Positions 27,501 through 41,600 of a stretch of 64,000 nt of DNA are shown here, piece after piece (position 1 is the stretch's first letter; each line of letters begins with the position of its first letter). Both the position numbers and the translations under genes were made by a program. The stretch comes from Sacculina carcini. Its lineage: Eukaryota > Arthropoda > Thecostraca > Sacculinidae. The DNA is taken from positions 5,024,608 through 5,088,607 of the forward strand of contig OU696580.1 in the NCBI GenBank assembly GCA_916048095.2. The letters run 5' to 3'. Below the pieces are notes generated by a model. The model did not search any database and was not told the origin of the DNA. It worked only from the letters and a program-made list of their open reading frames with translations.

Positions 27501-30500
27501 AATACAACAACCAATGTTAGCCCATAATATTTGGCATTGCTACCAATCACAAAGAAACACTATAGCCTAGATCAGGGCTTTTTGACCGGGGGTGTCCACA
27601 CCACCTGGGGTGCCAGTCTGTTTCCTAAGGGGTACAAGGATTCCTGTAGAAAAATTAAGATGATCTATTTTACCTATGTTATATATTGTTCTTATGTTGT
27701 ATTACCTATGTTGTATGTATATAACACTCTAAACAGTGTGCGAAAGGAAATATATAATTATTTTTCCTAATGAAGAGATAAAGTTGCAAAACTCGAGTAC
27801 ATGGTGCAAGTGTTTGATTTAGACCGCAGCCCGCGGTTCTGGAGCAACATGCGGCTCTTTACTGCTGCCTAGTGGTTCCCTGGAGCTTTTTAAAAAATGT
27901 TCGAAAATGGAAAAATATGGGGGAAGGAAATATATGTGTTTTAGTGTATTGTCGCAACACTGAACTATGTTACACATACACTAATGAGCCAACTGCACTA
28001 TACACAACTAACAACCCTAGAATAACATAGAATACATAATAAATATACAAATTCACCCACTTCGGTCATAATTTTTTTGCGAATCCAAACATGCTTGTTT
28101 TTTGTTTTCTTGTCCAATATGGCTGTTTGGGTTGCCGACCCCTGGTTTAGACGAACAAGGTAAGTACTTTTTTATAGCTATCGAGAATTCAGAGGATGTG
28201 AGAATTGGCTGCTGATTTGAAAAGCGAGCGAACACAGAAAAAAGTCCAGAATCACTCGCCTAGATAAAGCCAGCATCGCCGGTTAAACTTATATGTCACA
28301 AATATGTTGATATTAGCCTAATTTCACTGACATCTTCATTTTCGTTGAGCCGCAAAAACACACACATAAGCTGTGAATGTGTTGTCTGGCAGTTGCTGTG
28401 TTGTCTACAGGTTACGACTACTCCTATTTCAAGAATCAAGTTCATATGGTGGAACTCAGACTTCACAACAACACAAACCGCTAACATTCTCGGAGGCACT
28501 GTGACCCGAATAGTTACAACGCGTCGCTTATACGGATAGCAAATGAAAGTGTGCGGCACTATATCAGCGAGCGATCAAGTCCAAGGAAAGTGAGACGTAC
28601 AAGGAAACGCACTCGCTCATATATGTGAGAACGAAACAAATGACAACAAATGAAACAAATGACAAATGGGAACACACGCATGAGCGCTGTAGTGAAACTA
28701 AACGCAGGCAATTAAACAGGAAAATCAGAGCTCAATGTCAACGACAGAAGAAAGCAAAACAGTTGTCAAACAACAGAACAACGCGCAGGTGAACACTGCT
28801 AATACTGAAAGGTTTAATTGACACCACTGCACTATCTGACAATGATCTGTGAAGGTTACGACACAGCAATGGTCTACCCAGCAACACTCACTCAAAACAC
28901 ATGAAAACGCACATATATTCACACGCATAACTATCGACCCAATTGCGCACGCCGATTCGATCCATCGACCACAAGCAAGGTCAGTGGCAGTGTGAACAAA
29001 GTAGTATAACGTGCAACTAACAGGTTGGTGGCAGCGTAACAGCGTGACCAGCCGCAACCATGCAGTTCTATCTGTCGTGATCGTGAAGAAGCAAGCACAC
29101 GCATGTAACCATGATAAGGTGCCACAAACGAAAACAAAATAATTCGCTACGCACTATGCCTGGGGCCAAATGACGCATCAGAGCAGCCTGTTCGTTTACA
29201 ATAGAACATCGGCGTATAATAAGCTGACCTTCCGGTGGCAATTGATCGTATGGAAGTGGTCTTATGGTAGTGAATACGTGGGAGTTTTTATCCCAGCATC
29301 CTATGCCTTCCAACTGCAGAAAATATACACGACACAGTGACCAATAACGAGTAACCAAATAATCTATCAATATATCGGCGAGAAAAACAATTACAAACTT
29401 CCAGACTCACTGATAAATCGCTGACATATATGACAGCCAGTAAAGCTCTATTCAACTTGCAAGAAACAACCAGGTGTTGAAAGTTGGCGAATACAACTTT
29501 CCTTATAGATGTTTGCGTCATTTTTCGCAATGTTAGTGTTAGTGCAGGACCGATTACTGTGATAAGCTTTCAGACGTATACTCAATCCTACGAGTGACCA
29601 CAAAATGTGGCGAATTGCAGTGCAAAAAAGCCCACTGAGTTTAAGAAAAAACCAGGTGTACTAAACATCGTGTTGAAGTGACAATGCTAGATCAGTGAGG
29701 GAGTAATAATTATGCGGCAGTACACAGCTATTTCACACGGATAAAATGTATAGAAAAGGTAGACAAATATAGTCATCCTATGTAGCTGTTACCAGCTATC
29801 CTATATTTATGATCACATGTTGATTGTTGTAGAGACTAAGAAACTTATCTGATATAACATTTTCAGTCTCGATTTAATTCTCGATCTCTAATTTCTTATC
29901 AAACACCAACAAGACCAAACACAAAGTACATAATACCTAAATGTGAAAATAAATCAAACTGAGCTATATCGATTGTGTCGGATATTGCGAACAGTGACAA
30001 CCCGCGACCCATATCGACATCATGAACGAATCCACCCCGGGGTGTGATAACACTTAGAAAACGATGGATTATTTCTGAGAATGTACATGGTCAAACCGAG
30101 TTGTTTCCGCAGAAATGAGTCAGTAAGACTCGTGGCTCCCGCCTTCCAGATATCATACTTCTTTTATAACGTTTGTGTTGTGGTTTGGTTGACGGCATGT
30201 GAATTTCAATGTAAACATATGAAGCTTGTCAGTACAAGTGAAAACTAAAAAATATGACTTCACAAAAATAATCCCATTGACGTATTGTTGAAATAACCGA
30301 TAGTGCAAATAACCAAAAAGCGTTGAATTAGGCATGGAAGATCAGATCAGAGACAACACTCACGTTTAGCGAATGTTAAGTCAGTAGACAGATTCGATAT
30401 ATGCACGCACAAACACACTCACAATAACGCACTTAATCGCCCCGAACACACGAAGCACCACACAACCACACGAACTGACTGACGTACTCATTGGAACGAC

Positions 30501-33500
30501 ATACAAGCACATACACGCGCTGATATGCACAAACAAAAACTCGCTGGCTTACCTGGCTAGCGCCACCTAGTAGCAACAGATACACTAGCTTAGAAGCCAG
30601 GTGGCGTGATGCAGGTATGTGGGTGAACAAGATACAAGATGTCGTACAACATACTGATAGATAGCATGTAAATGATCGCGCTGATAAACTGCTTACGTGA
30701 GCGGTCCGTCGCGATTATTGTCCTGGAATGTTTGTACAATTATTGTATTGGAATATTCGTACAAATCGCGTACTTGAATGTACTCTTATCGTGTAAGCAT
30801 GCAGATAATTGCGCTTCAATTCACTATTGTGTGACTGAGACCGATATTTAAGCCTCATCATCACACATTGTTATCGTTTTCGCACCTCTGAATCACCACA
30901 ACGTCGTGTCAAACACTTGTTGATGTATAAAATTTGCATAAATAAATTTCAGATCCATTAATTTTAATAATATTGATAAACTCGGCTGAATCCCGTGTCA
31001 GTAATTCCAGTCTCAAATTTGAGTCGACCCTCCAAATAGCAGACACAAAGGGATCTGAAAAAATCCCGCTCTATGGAGGTTTCTGCTATTTGGAAAAAGA
31101 GCAGTCGATACCGGAGAAGCGGATTAGCGTACTGGCCTATACTGATGACCTGGCGATTCTGTCTTCTACCACGGAGGGAGCCCAACGCATGCTGAACAGC
31201 CTCGTAGATGCAGCTGCCGTTGTTGGTCTGGTGGTCAACACGACCGAAACTGAGGTGCTAACGGTACCCGCAAAACTCCCTGTGACCATCACCTGCCGTG
31301 ACACGCTTGGTCGAGATATTTTTATCCCAAGGTGTGAAGATTTTGTCTATCTCGGAGGGTCTGTGCCCAACGTTCGAGCAGACTTCAGACGACGACGCAG
31401 CAAGGGGGGAGCTTACCGCTCAATTATAAATGTTTTACAATCGGAGGCACTGCCTGAAACTATGAAAATACGACTCTTTTCGGCGGTGATCGAGACAGTG
31501 TTACTTTATAACGCTGAGATCTGGACGCTGACTCAGACGCTTGAACGGGAGATTGACGCTGCGCACTCTGCCCTTCTGCGTGCTACTCTGGAAGTTGGGC
31601 GGTGGTACGACTGCGTGAGCAATTCCACGCTCTACCATCGTGCAAAACTCCAGCGGCCTAGTACGCACTTGAAAGGGAGACGTCTGAGCTTGGCGGGGCA
31701 CGTCATCCGAGCAGAACACCGATATCCTGAGACGTTGCAAAGCGTCCTGCTGTGGACTCGGCGGAGCAGAATTTCATTGGGCGAATTCTACAATCCCACA
31801 GCCCCTGTCCACCCATCAGTAAATGATGATACCAGATATCAGTCATGTGTTGTGTCATGCATTCTTGGGAGGTGGCCCTCTCTAATACGTCTCAAATCCT
31901 TGTGGCGCCATAGCGTGGAGAGGGTCGGTTCTGCGGTGGCAGCGAGCTGCACGGGCCACGCCTGTGTGTTCATAAACTTCGGCTTCTTCTCGTGTAGCAG
32001 CTGCCACTTGAGGCCTTTAACATTTTTAACTCACGACGGTCCTCGTCGACGCGGGCAGACCAACACTTCCTAGTACACCAACCGCCACCTGGAGGATGCC
32101 GGGGCTACAGATCAACTTGGCGGCGTCAAGTTCATTCGCGCAAAGGCGCTGAAGTGAGCTTTATGGCGGTCCCATAAAGATCGTAATTTGTTGTTTGCTA
32201 TTTGGAAGTGTGCTCTGAAGCAATGGTAATTAACACATTTTATTGTTAATGGTTAAGTTTTCAAAAAATAATCTTTGATTATACTGGCCAAAACGATTTT
32301 TCTGGCAAAAGGTTTTAAAACAAATTCTGACTAAATTTGGGCTATTGATTGCGAAAATGAACTCTGATTTTTTCTATCGTATCAGTATTGTGATGTATAT
32401 CAGTATCTATTTTAAAGAGAATTTCTCATCCGCCTATATATCGAAAGTGGCATGATAAAAGTAAATGTTTTTGGTAGTACATTGTGCATATCCATAGTGA
32501 ATGACTAACAAAGGCTACAAGATCCATGCACAATAAATGACAGAGTCACAAAATTCGGATGTAAAACATAAAAATACATACATGTATATAAATACATACA
32601 TACATGTAAATTTATGATGCACAAGATCAACGGCAAATTAATTATTTGAATGATACTTTTTGGCTGATTGGCAGATGCACAGCTTCTGGATTGTCTATCA
32701 TCAAGCTCCAGTAGTAATCTGTCATCATATGTGAATCCCACTGACATTGGTAACGATCTTCCATTGTTTTAATGTCTTGATGGAGCCGTTCTCCTTTTTC
32801 CTTGTTCGCAACCCGAAGGATCACCGCAAAATTGTCAAAATAGCTGTGTAAATGATGAAACTTGATATTCATCCTACACCTAAGATCTCGCGAAATTCTG
32901 TACCACATTGCAATATGCATTCCAATCTCTTACTTCCGCCTCGTTCATCGATTTGATAAAGTCCTGATCCCTATTAAGTGTTCATATTTGAAGTAAATAA
33001 CATATTCCAGCATATTTCTTCACTTCACAAAAATCGGAAAAAGCTTAACAAATATATCTAAAACATTCTCCACTTTGAACAAGAGATTTGACGATCTGTT
33101 TCATCATTGCAAGTTTTACGTGCAAGGGAAGAAGGACAGTTTCTTCCTATTCACTACAGGATCATTGATGACATTCTTATCTCCAGATACCAGATTCTGT
33201 TGTTGAGGCCATTCATTTTTCCACTCAATGCGTTGCTGTAGCTCTACTGTCCCGGTGAATTTCGTGAAAATAAGATACGCACAGCGCAAAAACGTGATAT
33301 GATGGAGGAAATGTGCGAACAGATTTGAATTCAGCACACTCAAATTAGTCAAAATCTCTTCTGAAACCCCATGCCAGGAGCAAATTTGTTTTGCTTGTAG
33401 ACCAGTGTTATCTATCAGTATGCATTAGTAATCGGACTTGTCAAAGTTGTACGATAGTATATGTAATTCACGTTTGAATCCTGTTCGAGGCCCCCACCAA

Positions 33501-35592
33501 TACAAAAAATCCATAGGCTTAGTTTGTCTATGCCTAAGGCCGACCCTGTTCAGTGACTCGTCTCTACAAATAAGCCTGCAACAGTTACTTGTGGTCAGTT
33601 GACAAGCTGGAGTCTGTGTATGACAGAAATCTTCCAAGTATGAATCACACAAAACCCTCGTTTTCCGCTATTTGGAAGTATGTTATATGAGGAAAACCAA
33701 GAGAGTATTCTATTTGGAGGTTTCGCTGTTTGAATTCCGTCATTCGGAGGTGTAATGAACATGTATTTGATAGACTAGTATTCCGATATAGTATTTTGAT
33801 AGTATTCCGCTATTTGGAGGTTTCCGCTCTGTAAAGGTATGCTATTTGGAGAGTCAATTTTACTTCAGTCAGTTTGAGAGACCACCGCCTGATCAAACGG
33901 CCATTAAAGGTGATATACCGACACACTGAGCTCACTCACCTTCCTACTGAATGTACTGAAACTGCGACGACGCGACATGTCCACTGTGAACGACAATTGT
34001 CGACCATGTTGAACGTCATGGACGGCAGACGGAGAGGTCAAACACACCGAAGCACGACCACCAACTGAACTTCGGCGATATCCAGCTGATGTGTCCCCAC
34101 AAAGAAACGACACATGTCAGTCTTATGCGCAAAAAACTCATCATTAATGAGGCAAAATATATTAAATAAACTAATGACGCAACGACCACAAATCTCAAAT
34201 TGACCGTTGCTGAATATCAGCAATTTTATCGATCGAGTAAGCATTCACTGGATAGTATTGGCACCATCTTTATCACACTATTCGATCTGTATTGTACTCA
34301 ATTTGTTCAATCAATATGTATTGTACACATGTAATCATATTAATGTATTATGACAGCAATATGTGTTGCGTAGATAAGCTACTACTTATTACCACCACTG
34401 TGGTTCATTAAGCGTCAATTTTCTTGACTGTCATTTAAAGTGCCGTTGAATTATTAGTATCGTACGAGAGCAGCACCACATAGTACATACATAGTAATCG
34501 TCAACGAGCAAAAACCGTGCAATCGAGGAAAACAGGGGAGTGTCGACGTCATTGAGAATAATGACACAGAAAGTCACGCTGAACCAAACTACTCTACGGA
34601 ACACACTCTGCATATGATCAAACAAACATGGCATGGAGTTCACAACTCGCACTCAGAAAACACAGTCGGATATCAATTTCTCAATAAACATTCTCATAAG
34701 ACCTCTAACACAGGGTTTCCCAATCTTTTTTGTCCCGTTCCCCCTTTCCGGTCACTTTTCACCTCTGGACCCCTACAACGAAATAGGTTTAACCAGCAAA
34801 ATTAATAAAAGGTTTTTCTACAACAATGACTTATAAATTCCTTAAATATATTAAATATTTTTAATATATTTAAGTATGGTTGGTTGCCGTTGGTTGATGC
34901 GGGAGATGTGGTTATAATTCACAAAATGAATATAAAAGCTATTAAGCTCAGCTATTATACTGATTCATTCTTTCATATTTTCAAGAATCAACTACTGCAA
35001 TTCTATATATTTTCATGTACCTCGCTCCTTTCTGAAAATGCTGCAGCATGTCAATAATAAATCTATAATAAATAATAAATCTCGTCGTTTCGTGTTTTCT
35101 CCTTCCCAGTGTCGTCATACCTCTCCCTATCTCTACAAACTTCGATGGCTACCGATTATCCCTCGTATCCACTTCAAAATTTGCTGTCTTGTATATAAAC
35201 GTTTGCATGACACCCGGCAAGCTACGTAACTCTCGCTGCTTCTTACACTCTCTAATAACTTTTTTTCCGTCCTCCACTTCCTATATCCTGCCCACGTGCC
35301 CACAATGAATCCACCTGGTCTAGTAAGTCCTTCCCTTTCTATGATCCACGTGTATACAACTCTCTTCTCTCCCATGTAATCTTCTCTACATCCTTCTCAT
35401 CGTTTTCCTCTTCTCTGCGCAATCATCTCTTTGATAAATCTTGTGATCATGACTCTCACTCTCTTACTCATTACGCTTCGCTCTGAGCCGTCAAACCGTA
35501 CCCGTCTCGCTTGATATACTTACTAGAAGTTTTTTTGCTCTTTCTGATATATTCTTACTGCCGTGTTTCAATTTTGCGTTGTGTGTGCATGA

Positions 35593-35635
<43 letters not shown>

Positions 35636-38600
35636 TGTGTATATGTGTGTGTGTGTGTGTTTGTGTGTTTGTGTGTGCTTGTGGGTGTGTGTATTGTCCG
35701 CATGTTTGTTTTCCCTAAGCGGCGATTCTTACCTACTTGGTCATATTTTTACATCAGGATTCGTATTTTCACGCGTGTTTTAATGTGCGCTATACAACTA
35801 AATATCAATTAACAAAAACGGCAGTGAATGAAACTTCTCTTTAGTTGCAAAAATTTTCACTTTATGTTTATCAATGGGACATTTGTGATTGTTTTTGTGC
35901 AGCCAACTCATGAATTATTAACCCAGTTCGCCTTCAACAGACAGTGTTCCTTGATTTTGTTTATATTGCACGTAACGCGGAAACCCCTCTTTCGCACAGA
36001 TAAACTGAAGCAAAAGGTAAGAGAACTCGAACTGCCTGATCACTTATATTCCATCATTGAACACCCGAAACTGGACAAGCAGTTTGACTGGAAAGCATTC
36101 TTGGCTGTGGAATCATGGATAAGCTCAGTGAACTTTCTTGAGCATCTCCTAACACATTATTAATGTGACATAAAAACGGATTTTTTGCTAATCCTGAATG
36201 CCTAGGACTTAAGTGAGGAAAGTAATGGCGAAATTCATCACCTAGCTGAGACAAGTGATCCATGAGTTCCTTGGACAATGAGCTTGAAAGCTGACCATCA
36301 GCAAGAACTTTATCCAATGATGGAAACATAATACATTTTCCTACACTCACTATCTTCTTATACAGCTCAAATTTGGCCAAAAAGGCATGTATTGAGTCAC
36401 AGTGGCTGAGCAAGCTTGAATCCAGTCCTTGGAGTCTCAAGTTCAACTGGTTAAATATTTCAAATATGTCCACAAGATAAGCAAGACGGAGATTAGTGTT
36501 CTGATTTCAAGATCTTCAACAGGTCACATTTTTTCTGTACAAGAAACATTTCAGCTTCTTGGTGAAGTAAGAAGAAGCGGACAAAAACTTCCCTGCAGAC
36601 AACCACCTGACAGATGTATAAAAGAGCAAGGAACTATGTTCGAATTCCATGTCATGACAGAGTTAATGGAACAGTTTTGTGTTGAGGGCTGCATTTTTCA
36701 CATAGTTCACAACTCGTGGTTCACATTCGTGGACTGCGTGGTGTAGTGGTAGCACACCCGCCTCACAAGCGGTAGGTTTGTGGTTCGAAACCAGGCGGAG
36801 CAGAATTTCTTGGGCGAATTATATAATCCAACAGCCCCTGTGCACCAAGCAGTAAATGGGTACCAGATATCAGTCATGTGTTGTGTCATGCATTCTGGGG
36901 AGGTGGCCCTCTCTAATACGTGTTTCGTTCTTGTGGCGCCATAGAGTCGAGAGGGTCGGTTCTGCGGTGGCAGCAAGCTGCACGGGGCACACCTGTGTGT
37001 TCATAAGCTTCGGCTTCTTCCCGTGTAGCAGCTGTCACTTAAGCATTTAACCTTGACAATGCCAGTGAAAACTGTAAGAAGCCCAGAAGGAAACGATTTA
37101 GTAGCCCGAGTCTCCCGATGAATGAAACAGTGCACACCAATTGCATTTGATTATTTAGATTTTACTTTTGCATGGAAACCAGACCTAGACCCAATCATGG
37201 CTGGAGCTCCATCAGTTGTGATTCCAACAAGAGTATTCCAACCCAAACCATGCTTATCAAATAATGATGACACAACATTCATCACAGTGGCCATACTTGA
37301 CGTTACAAGATTTTGACAGCAAAGAAATTCCTCCTTGATTATGTTTTTGGACAGGTATCGACAGTATATCAACAGCTGGCACGACATTGCTACATCAGTG
37401 TATTCATCGACCTGTATAGCAAAAATGGGGGATGCTTTTATCTCCAATAATATGATATTTCACATCACCTGACATGTCTCTGATTCGTCTCTGGATAATA
37501 TTATTGGAAAGAGATATACCACTTAGTTTCTGTGCTGCTTCTGCTGCAAGAACCAGTCTAACCATTTCTTTTGCACAAGGTAGGATTAATTATTCAGCAA
37601 TGGTGTGGTTTTTCTTCTGAGCTGCTAAATATGCCACTATGATTCTTCCACGATGTTTCCTCTCTCCTCTTGGACGCTACCTGTTGAATCCAGTTGTTTC
37701 CTCTTCAGTTCATCCTTTTCCTTCCTAACATACTCAGGGTGGCATTTGGTCAGGTGAAGTTGTAATTTTGAAGGCTTCAGTGAATCATTTCCCAGGACAC
37801 GAAAACAAATAACACTGTCGAAGATCTACATTTTTTAAATCGAAGTAAATCCCCACTGAAGATAGTCTTACGAGAACTTCCTCTTCTTACTTGACATTAT
37901 GCAATATATGTATATGTGTACATGTATATGTGGGTGGAAATAAGAAAACTGACTATGTGTGAGACCAGGTTAATATAGCAATATACAAGTAAAATAATTA
38001 CAAACCAAAAAAGAGTTATTATTATATACACTTAAAAGCAAAGTATAAGTCATGGTTTCACTAGAGAAGCCGGGATATGTATGTGCAATCAAATCTTTAG
38101 GCTTAACTCACTATTTCGTTCAACCAACCACTAATTACCGGATGTTTTTAAAGCTCAATCTTTTTCGGTCTTTGGACCCCTTGAAAATATTCGGTCCATG
38201 GACCCCTGGTTGGGAACCACTGCTCTAACATAACAGCGACAGTTGGACCGTGATGCCGTCACACAATATAGTGACATAAACTTTTTCAATATCAATGAAT
38301 ATTACCCCGACATGGTCACACGCAAAAACTCATAACTGCTTGATAAATGCTCCCCACTTGGTCAATGGTCGAATTGATTCCGACAAATATGACTCAATGA
38401 ATAAGTGTCACAGTGGTGACAAGACATCAAGAACATTCGAACGTGTGGATATTTATTACCCGTGATTGAATGGTGCACCGGCCTAATGGGTCTTACGGCA
38501 CCCCCAGTGCAATTAAAGACACCTTACATCAGGGGCGTAGATTTGTGTCGAGGATCGGGGGAGGGATGACAGCCACCATGCATTAGTGTTCAAAGTTGAC

Positions 38601-41600
38601 TCAGTTGGTCAATTGCATGATACCCTCAACTATTTTCGGCCTATTCAATTATAACACATATACCTCAATGAAAAGTATATTGCGTAAATTATAATTTTTC
38701 ACATATTTATAATTGTTTACATTTTTCCTGTATTTTTATATTTTTGCTATGCTGATTTTGATCATAATAAACCCATTGATCTGAACACAGCAGAATTATC
38801 GGGGGTATAATTACATATTCATACCCCTAGCCAATTTGTCGGGGATATATATACCCCTGGATCTACACCCATGCTTATATTTAAAGCAATGAATATCAAA
38901 AACCAAGCGAAGAAATTAACCGGCATGACGGTGAATTATATATTGTATATTTATTGTTGCTGCGTGTTGTTAATTTCGTTAAATGTCTAGAGGTTTTTTG
39001 TGTGGAAAATCTGGCAACATTAAGTGGATGTTACCAGATTTGTATTGTTTGAGTGCGCGTTCGCCGCCGCGTGCCATTGGTAATTATCCGTCGCTGTGGG
39101 ATGTTTGTAGTCTTGTGGCAGCCGCTTATGAAGTTAATTTTGTAATTCTGTTGTCATTCATTGGATTTGCATTTATGGTTGGAAGTTATTGTTGCTGGAT
39201 GGGAATGTGGTCATGGAGGTGAGACATTGTCATTCTCAGTTATATTGAGTCCACTGATATTGTTATTATCTGTCTTTCTCAGTTGTACTATTTAATCTGG
39301 CTGGTAACTTTGTTTGGTAATGCGTTCAATTTTGTCGTGTTGTTTGTTTATTGCAGATTTACCAGCACTAATACACTGATCTGACCAGTGGTAAATAGTG
39401 TTTTGTTCGCAAAAAGTCTCCCGTCACTCCATCCGCAAAAGTAAATATCCATGAAGTAGTAAATATCCATGAAGTAGTAAATCGTCAGCTTCAAGACAGC
39501 CCACGGCTACGGTGTACTGGCTGAGCACTTCTGGCCTCTGGATAGCTGGTTGGATGCATCGTGGTTTGCTGCTCCGCGAGTAATTTGTCATTGTGTGCAC
39601 ATTGTTGTCGTTTCGTTGTTTTCTGTATTCTGTATGACGTCACAGTTCGGTGATGATATGGATCTTGTGTCAGATGGTGCAGTGGGTACTGAGGAACAGG
39701 CTAATGTTCTTTCATCTCGATCCAGGTTTTTGAGTGAAAAGGTGTTCATTATCATGTTGACAATTCCTTAATACCACTGCTCCCGTGCCTGGAGCAGTGG
39801 TATTAAGGAATTCAATTCTGTAAATGGAGCATTGAACATGTCTATCAATGAGGGTGAAGTACTTGCTTCCGATGAGGGTGGTCTTAAGGCTCTCAGAGAT
39901 GCCAGAGCAAAAATGTCACAAAAAATGGAGTTGTTGAATTCGATTTTTAACAAATATTTCATCAACATTGGTATACCAATTGAGTCCATATCTGAGCAAG
40001 ATAAGGTTTTTCTGTTAAAATAGAGATGTTCAACAGAGTGTTTGCATTAGTGAACGCTACCATTCGTAGTCTGCAGTTGGAAGTAGGGTCTGTTCGTTCT
40101 CATAGGAGTGCAGGTGGCGCCAGCTGCGTATCCCAGGTGTCTATCAAAGCTGCTCGTCTATAGAAGGTTGCAAAACTAGCCAGGTTGAGAATAGAGGCTG
40201 AATTCAAGGCGGAAGAACTGAAATGAAATGCTGACCTTGAACAGATTCGACTGAAGATGGACATCGCGGCAACTGAAGCTGAAATTACCACATCAGCTGA
40301 AGAGAGGCACATGGAAGATGAACTGTTCAACCAGTCTTCTGGAAAGGGATTGACGCAGTCTGAGGAACCAGAACATGTGTAATCACCCAGCAATGTTGCA
40401 GCTGGTCCATTGGCTGTGGCTTCCTTTGCTTCAGTAATTGACCAATCTGTACCTCTTCTGGGTCCGGGACCGGAACGCCAGGTTAACGACACTCAAGCAC
40501 AGTGTTCAGGTGTTGGGGTCAGTCAGCTGAATCCCTCTGCTGTGAGTTTCTTACCGACTACATATGGTCAGTCTGTTCCTGCTGTCGCACCATCATCTGT
40601 TGCGGGTCAAATGCTGTCGTACCAGCATTTGTCAGGCGCCGCGCCACTCGGTCCCGAACCCGCTAGTATACCTGATTCTGTAGTCCGTCTCGCTGAAGTG
40701 CTATCTCAACAATTGAGACAGAATAACCCCCCTCGTCTTGAGCCAGACGTATTCGCTGGGCGTACCTTTAGATTTTCGCTGTTGTTGCAGTCTTTTGAGG
40801 CGTTCATAGAAAATCATGTTGCAAGTCCTTCGGATCGGCTGTTCTATCTTCACCGATATACCAGCGGAGACGCACGATCCGTCATTAGTGGTTTCGTACC
40901 ACTCCGGACTGAAGAGGCATGTGGTCTAGCAAAGAACATGCTGAATGAGCGGTATGGAAACTCTTTTGTTTTGTCTGACGCATACAAGCAAAAACTCAAT
41001 CAGTGGCCGAATATAGCTGCTCACGATGGGGTGATGTTACGGAAATTCTCGAACTTCCTCCAGCAGTGCAACACTGCGTTAGCCGTACTGTCAGCTTTGA
41101 AGATTCTGGATGACCCACATCAAGGTCAGAAGCTCCTGCAGAAGCTGCCTGGAGCAGTGGTCGGGCGTTGGGCTTCTTTCGTGGATGCGTGGATACAAGG
41201 AACTGTCTCCAGAACGAACGAACGAATCTCCAGCAGCCTAACATCTCAAGTATGCACTACAACGTTGTATCCGCCATTCTCCGAGTTCTGTTCGTTCGTG
41301 AGCAGAGAGGCTAGACTTGTGTGCGATCCAGTCACGTCCGTTCAGGCGCTCAAACAGGTCGAAGGCGACCACAATACAAAGAAGATTGACCTCAGAGTGG
41401 CTTTAGCTACCAACACTGGCTCGATCACTGCTCGTCAGACCACTTGCGGCATATGCCACAGCCGCACACACTTGGTAGCACAATGTCCGAAAATCAAGGA
41501 TCGTTCTCATTCATAACGAATGGACATAGTCCGGAGGAACGGTTTATGCTTTTGCGGTTGAGGTAAGGGACACATAAGTCCCGATTGCAGATCCAGTGTT

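Larger units (their letters stand above)
31018..33860 (-). mobile_element. Uncharacterised DNA transposon with CCAAATAGC subterminal motifs
   Basis: Inner ends ACCCTCCAAATAGCA (left) and, inverted, ACTCTCCAAATAGCA (right) agree in 16 of 18 bases over a longer stretch. CCAAATAGC recurs several times near both ends (31030, 31090, 32200, 33670-33850). Motif style recalls pogo/Tigger ends, but no pogo transposase is seen. It holds a decayed minus-strand coding region and a LINE insertion. Confidence 0.6.
34711..38222 (-). mobile_element. hAT transposon with perfect 8-bp target duplication
   Basis: CTCTAACA stands at 34703-34710 and 38223-38230. Ends are CAGGGTTTCCCAATC and, inverted, CAGTGGTTCCCAACC. 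Length 3512 bp including a later LINE (34940-35815) and SINE (36731-37055). It carries a ZBED/SCAND3-type transposase pseudogene on the minus strand. Confidence 0.95.

Noticed and set aside
30973-32073. A single 366-residue host protein
   Set aside because: The frame is a LINE reverse-transcriptase fragment running into an inserted SINE.
36739-36800. Functional tRNA-Val gene
   Set aside because: The head is fused to a repeated non-tRNA body found elsewhere, so it is a SINE promoter.
38983-39222. 79-residue frame as a gene
   Set aside because: It lies in the likely 5' LTR or leader of the BEL/Pao element, has no homology I recognise and no supporting signals.
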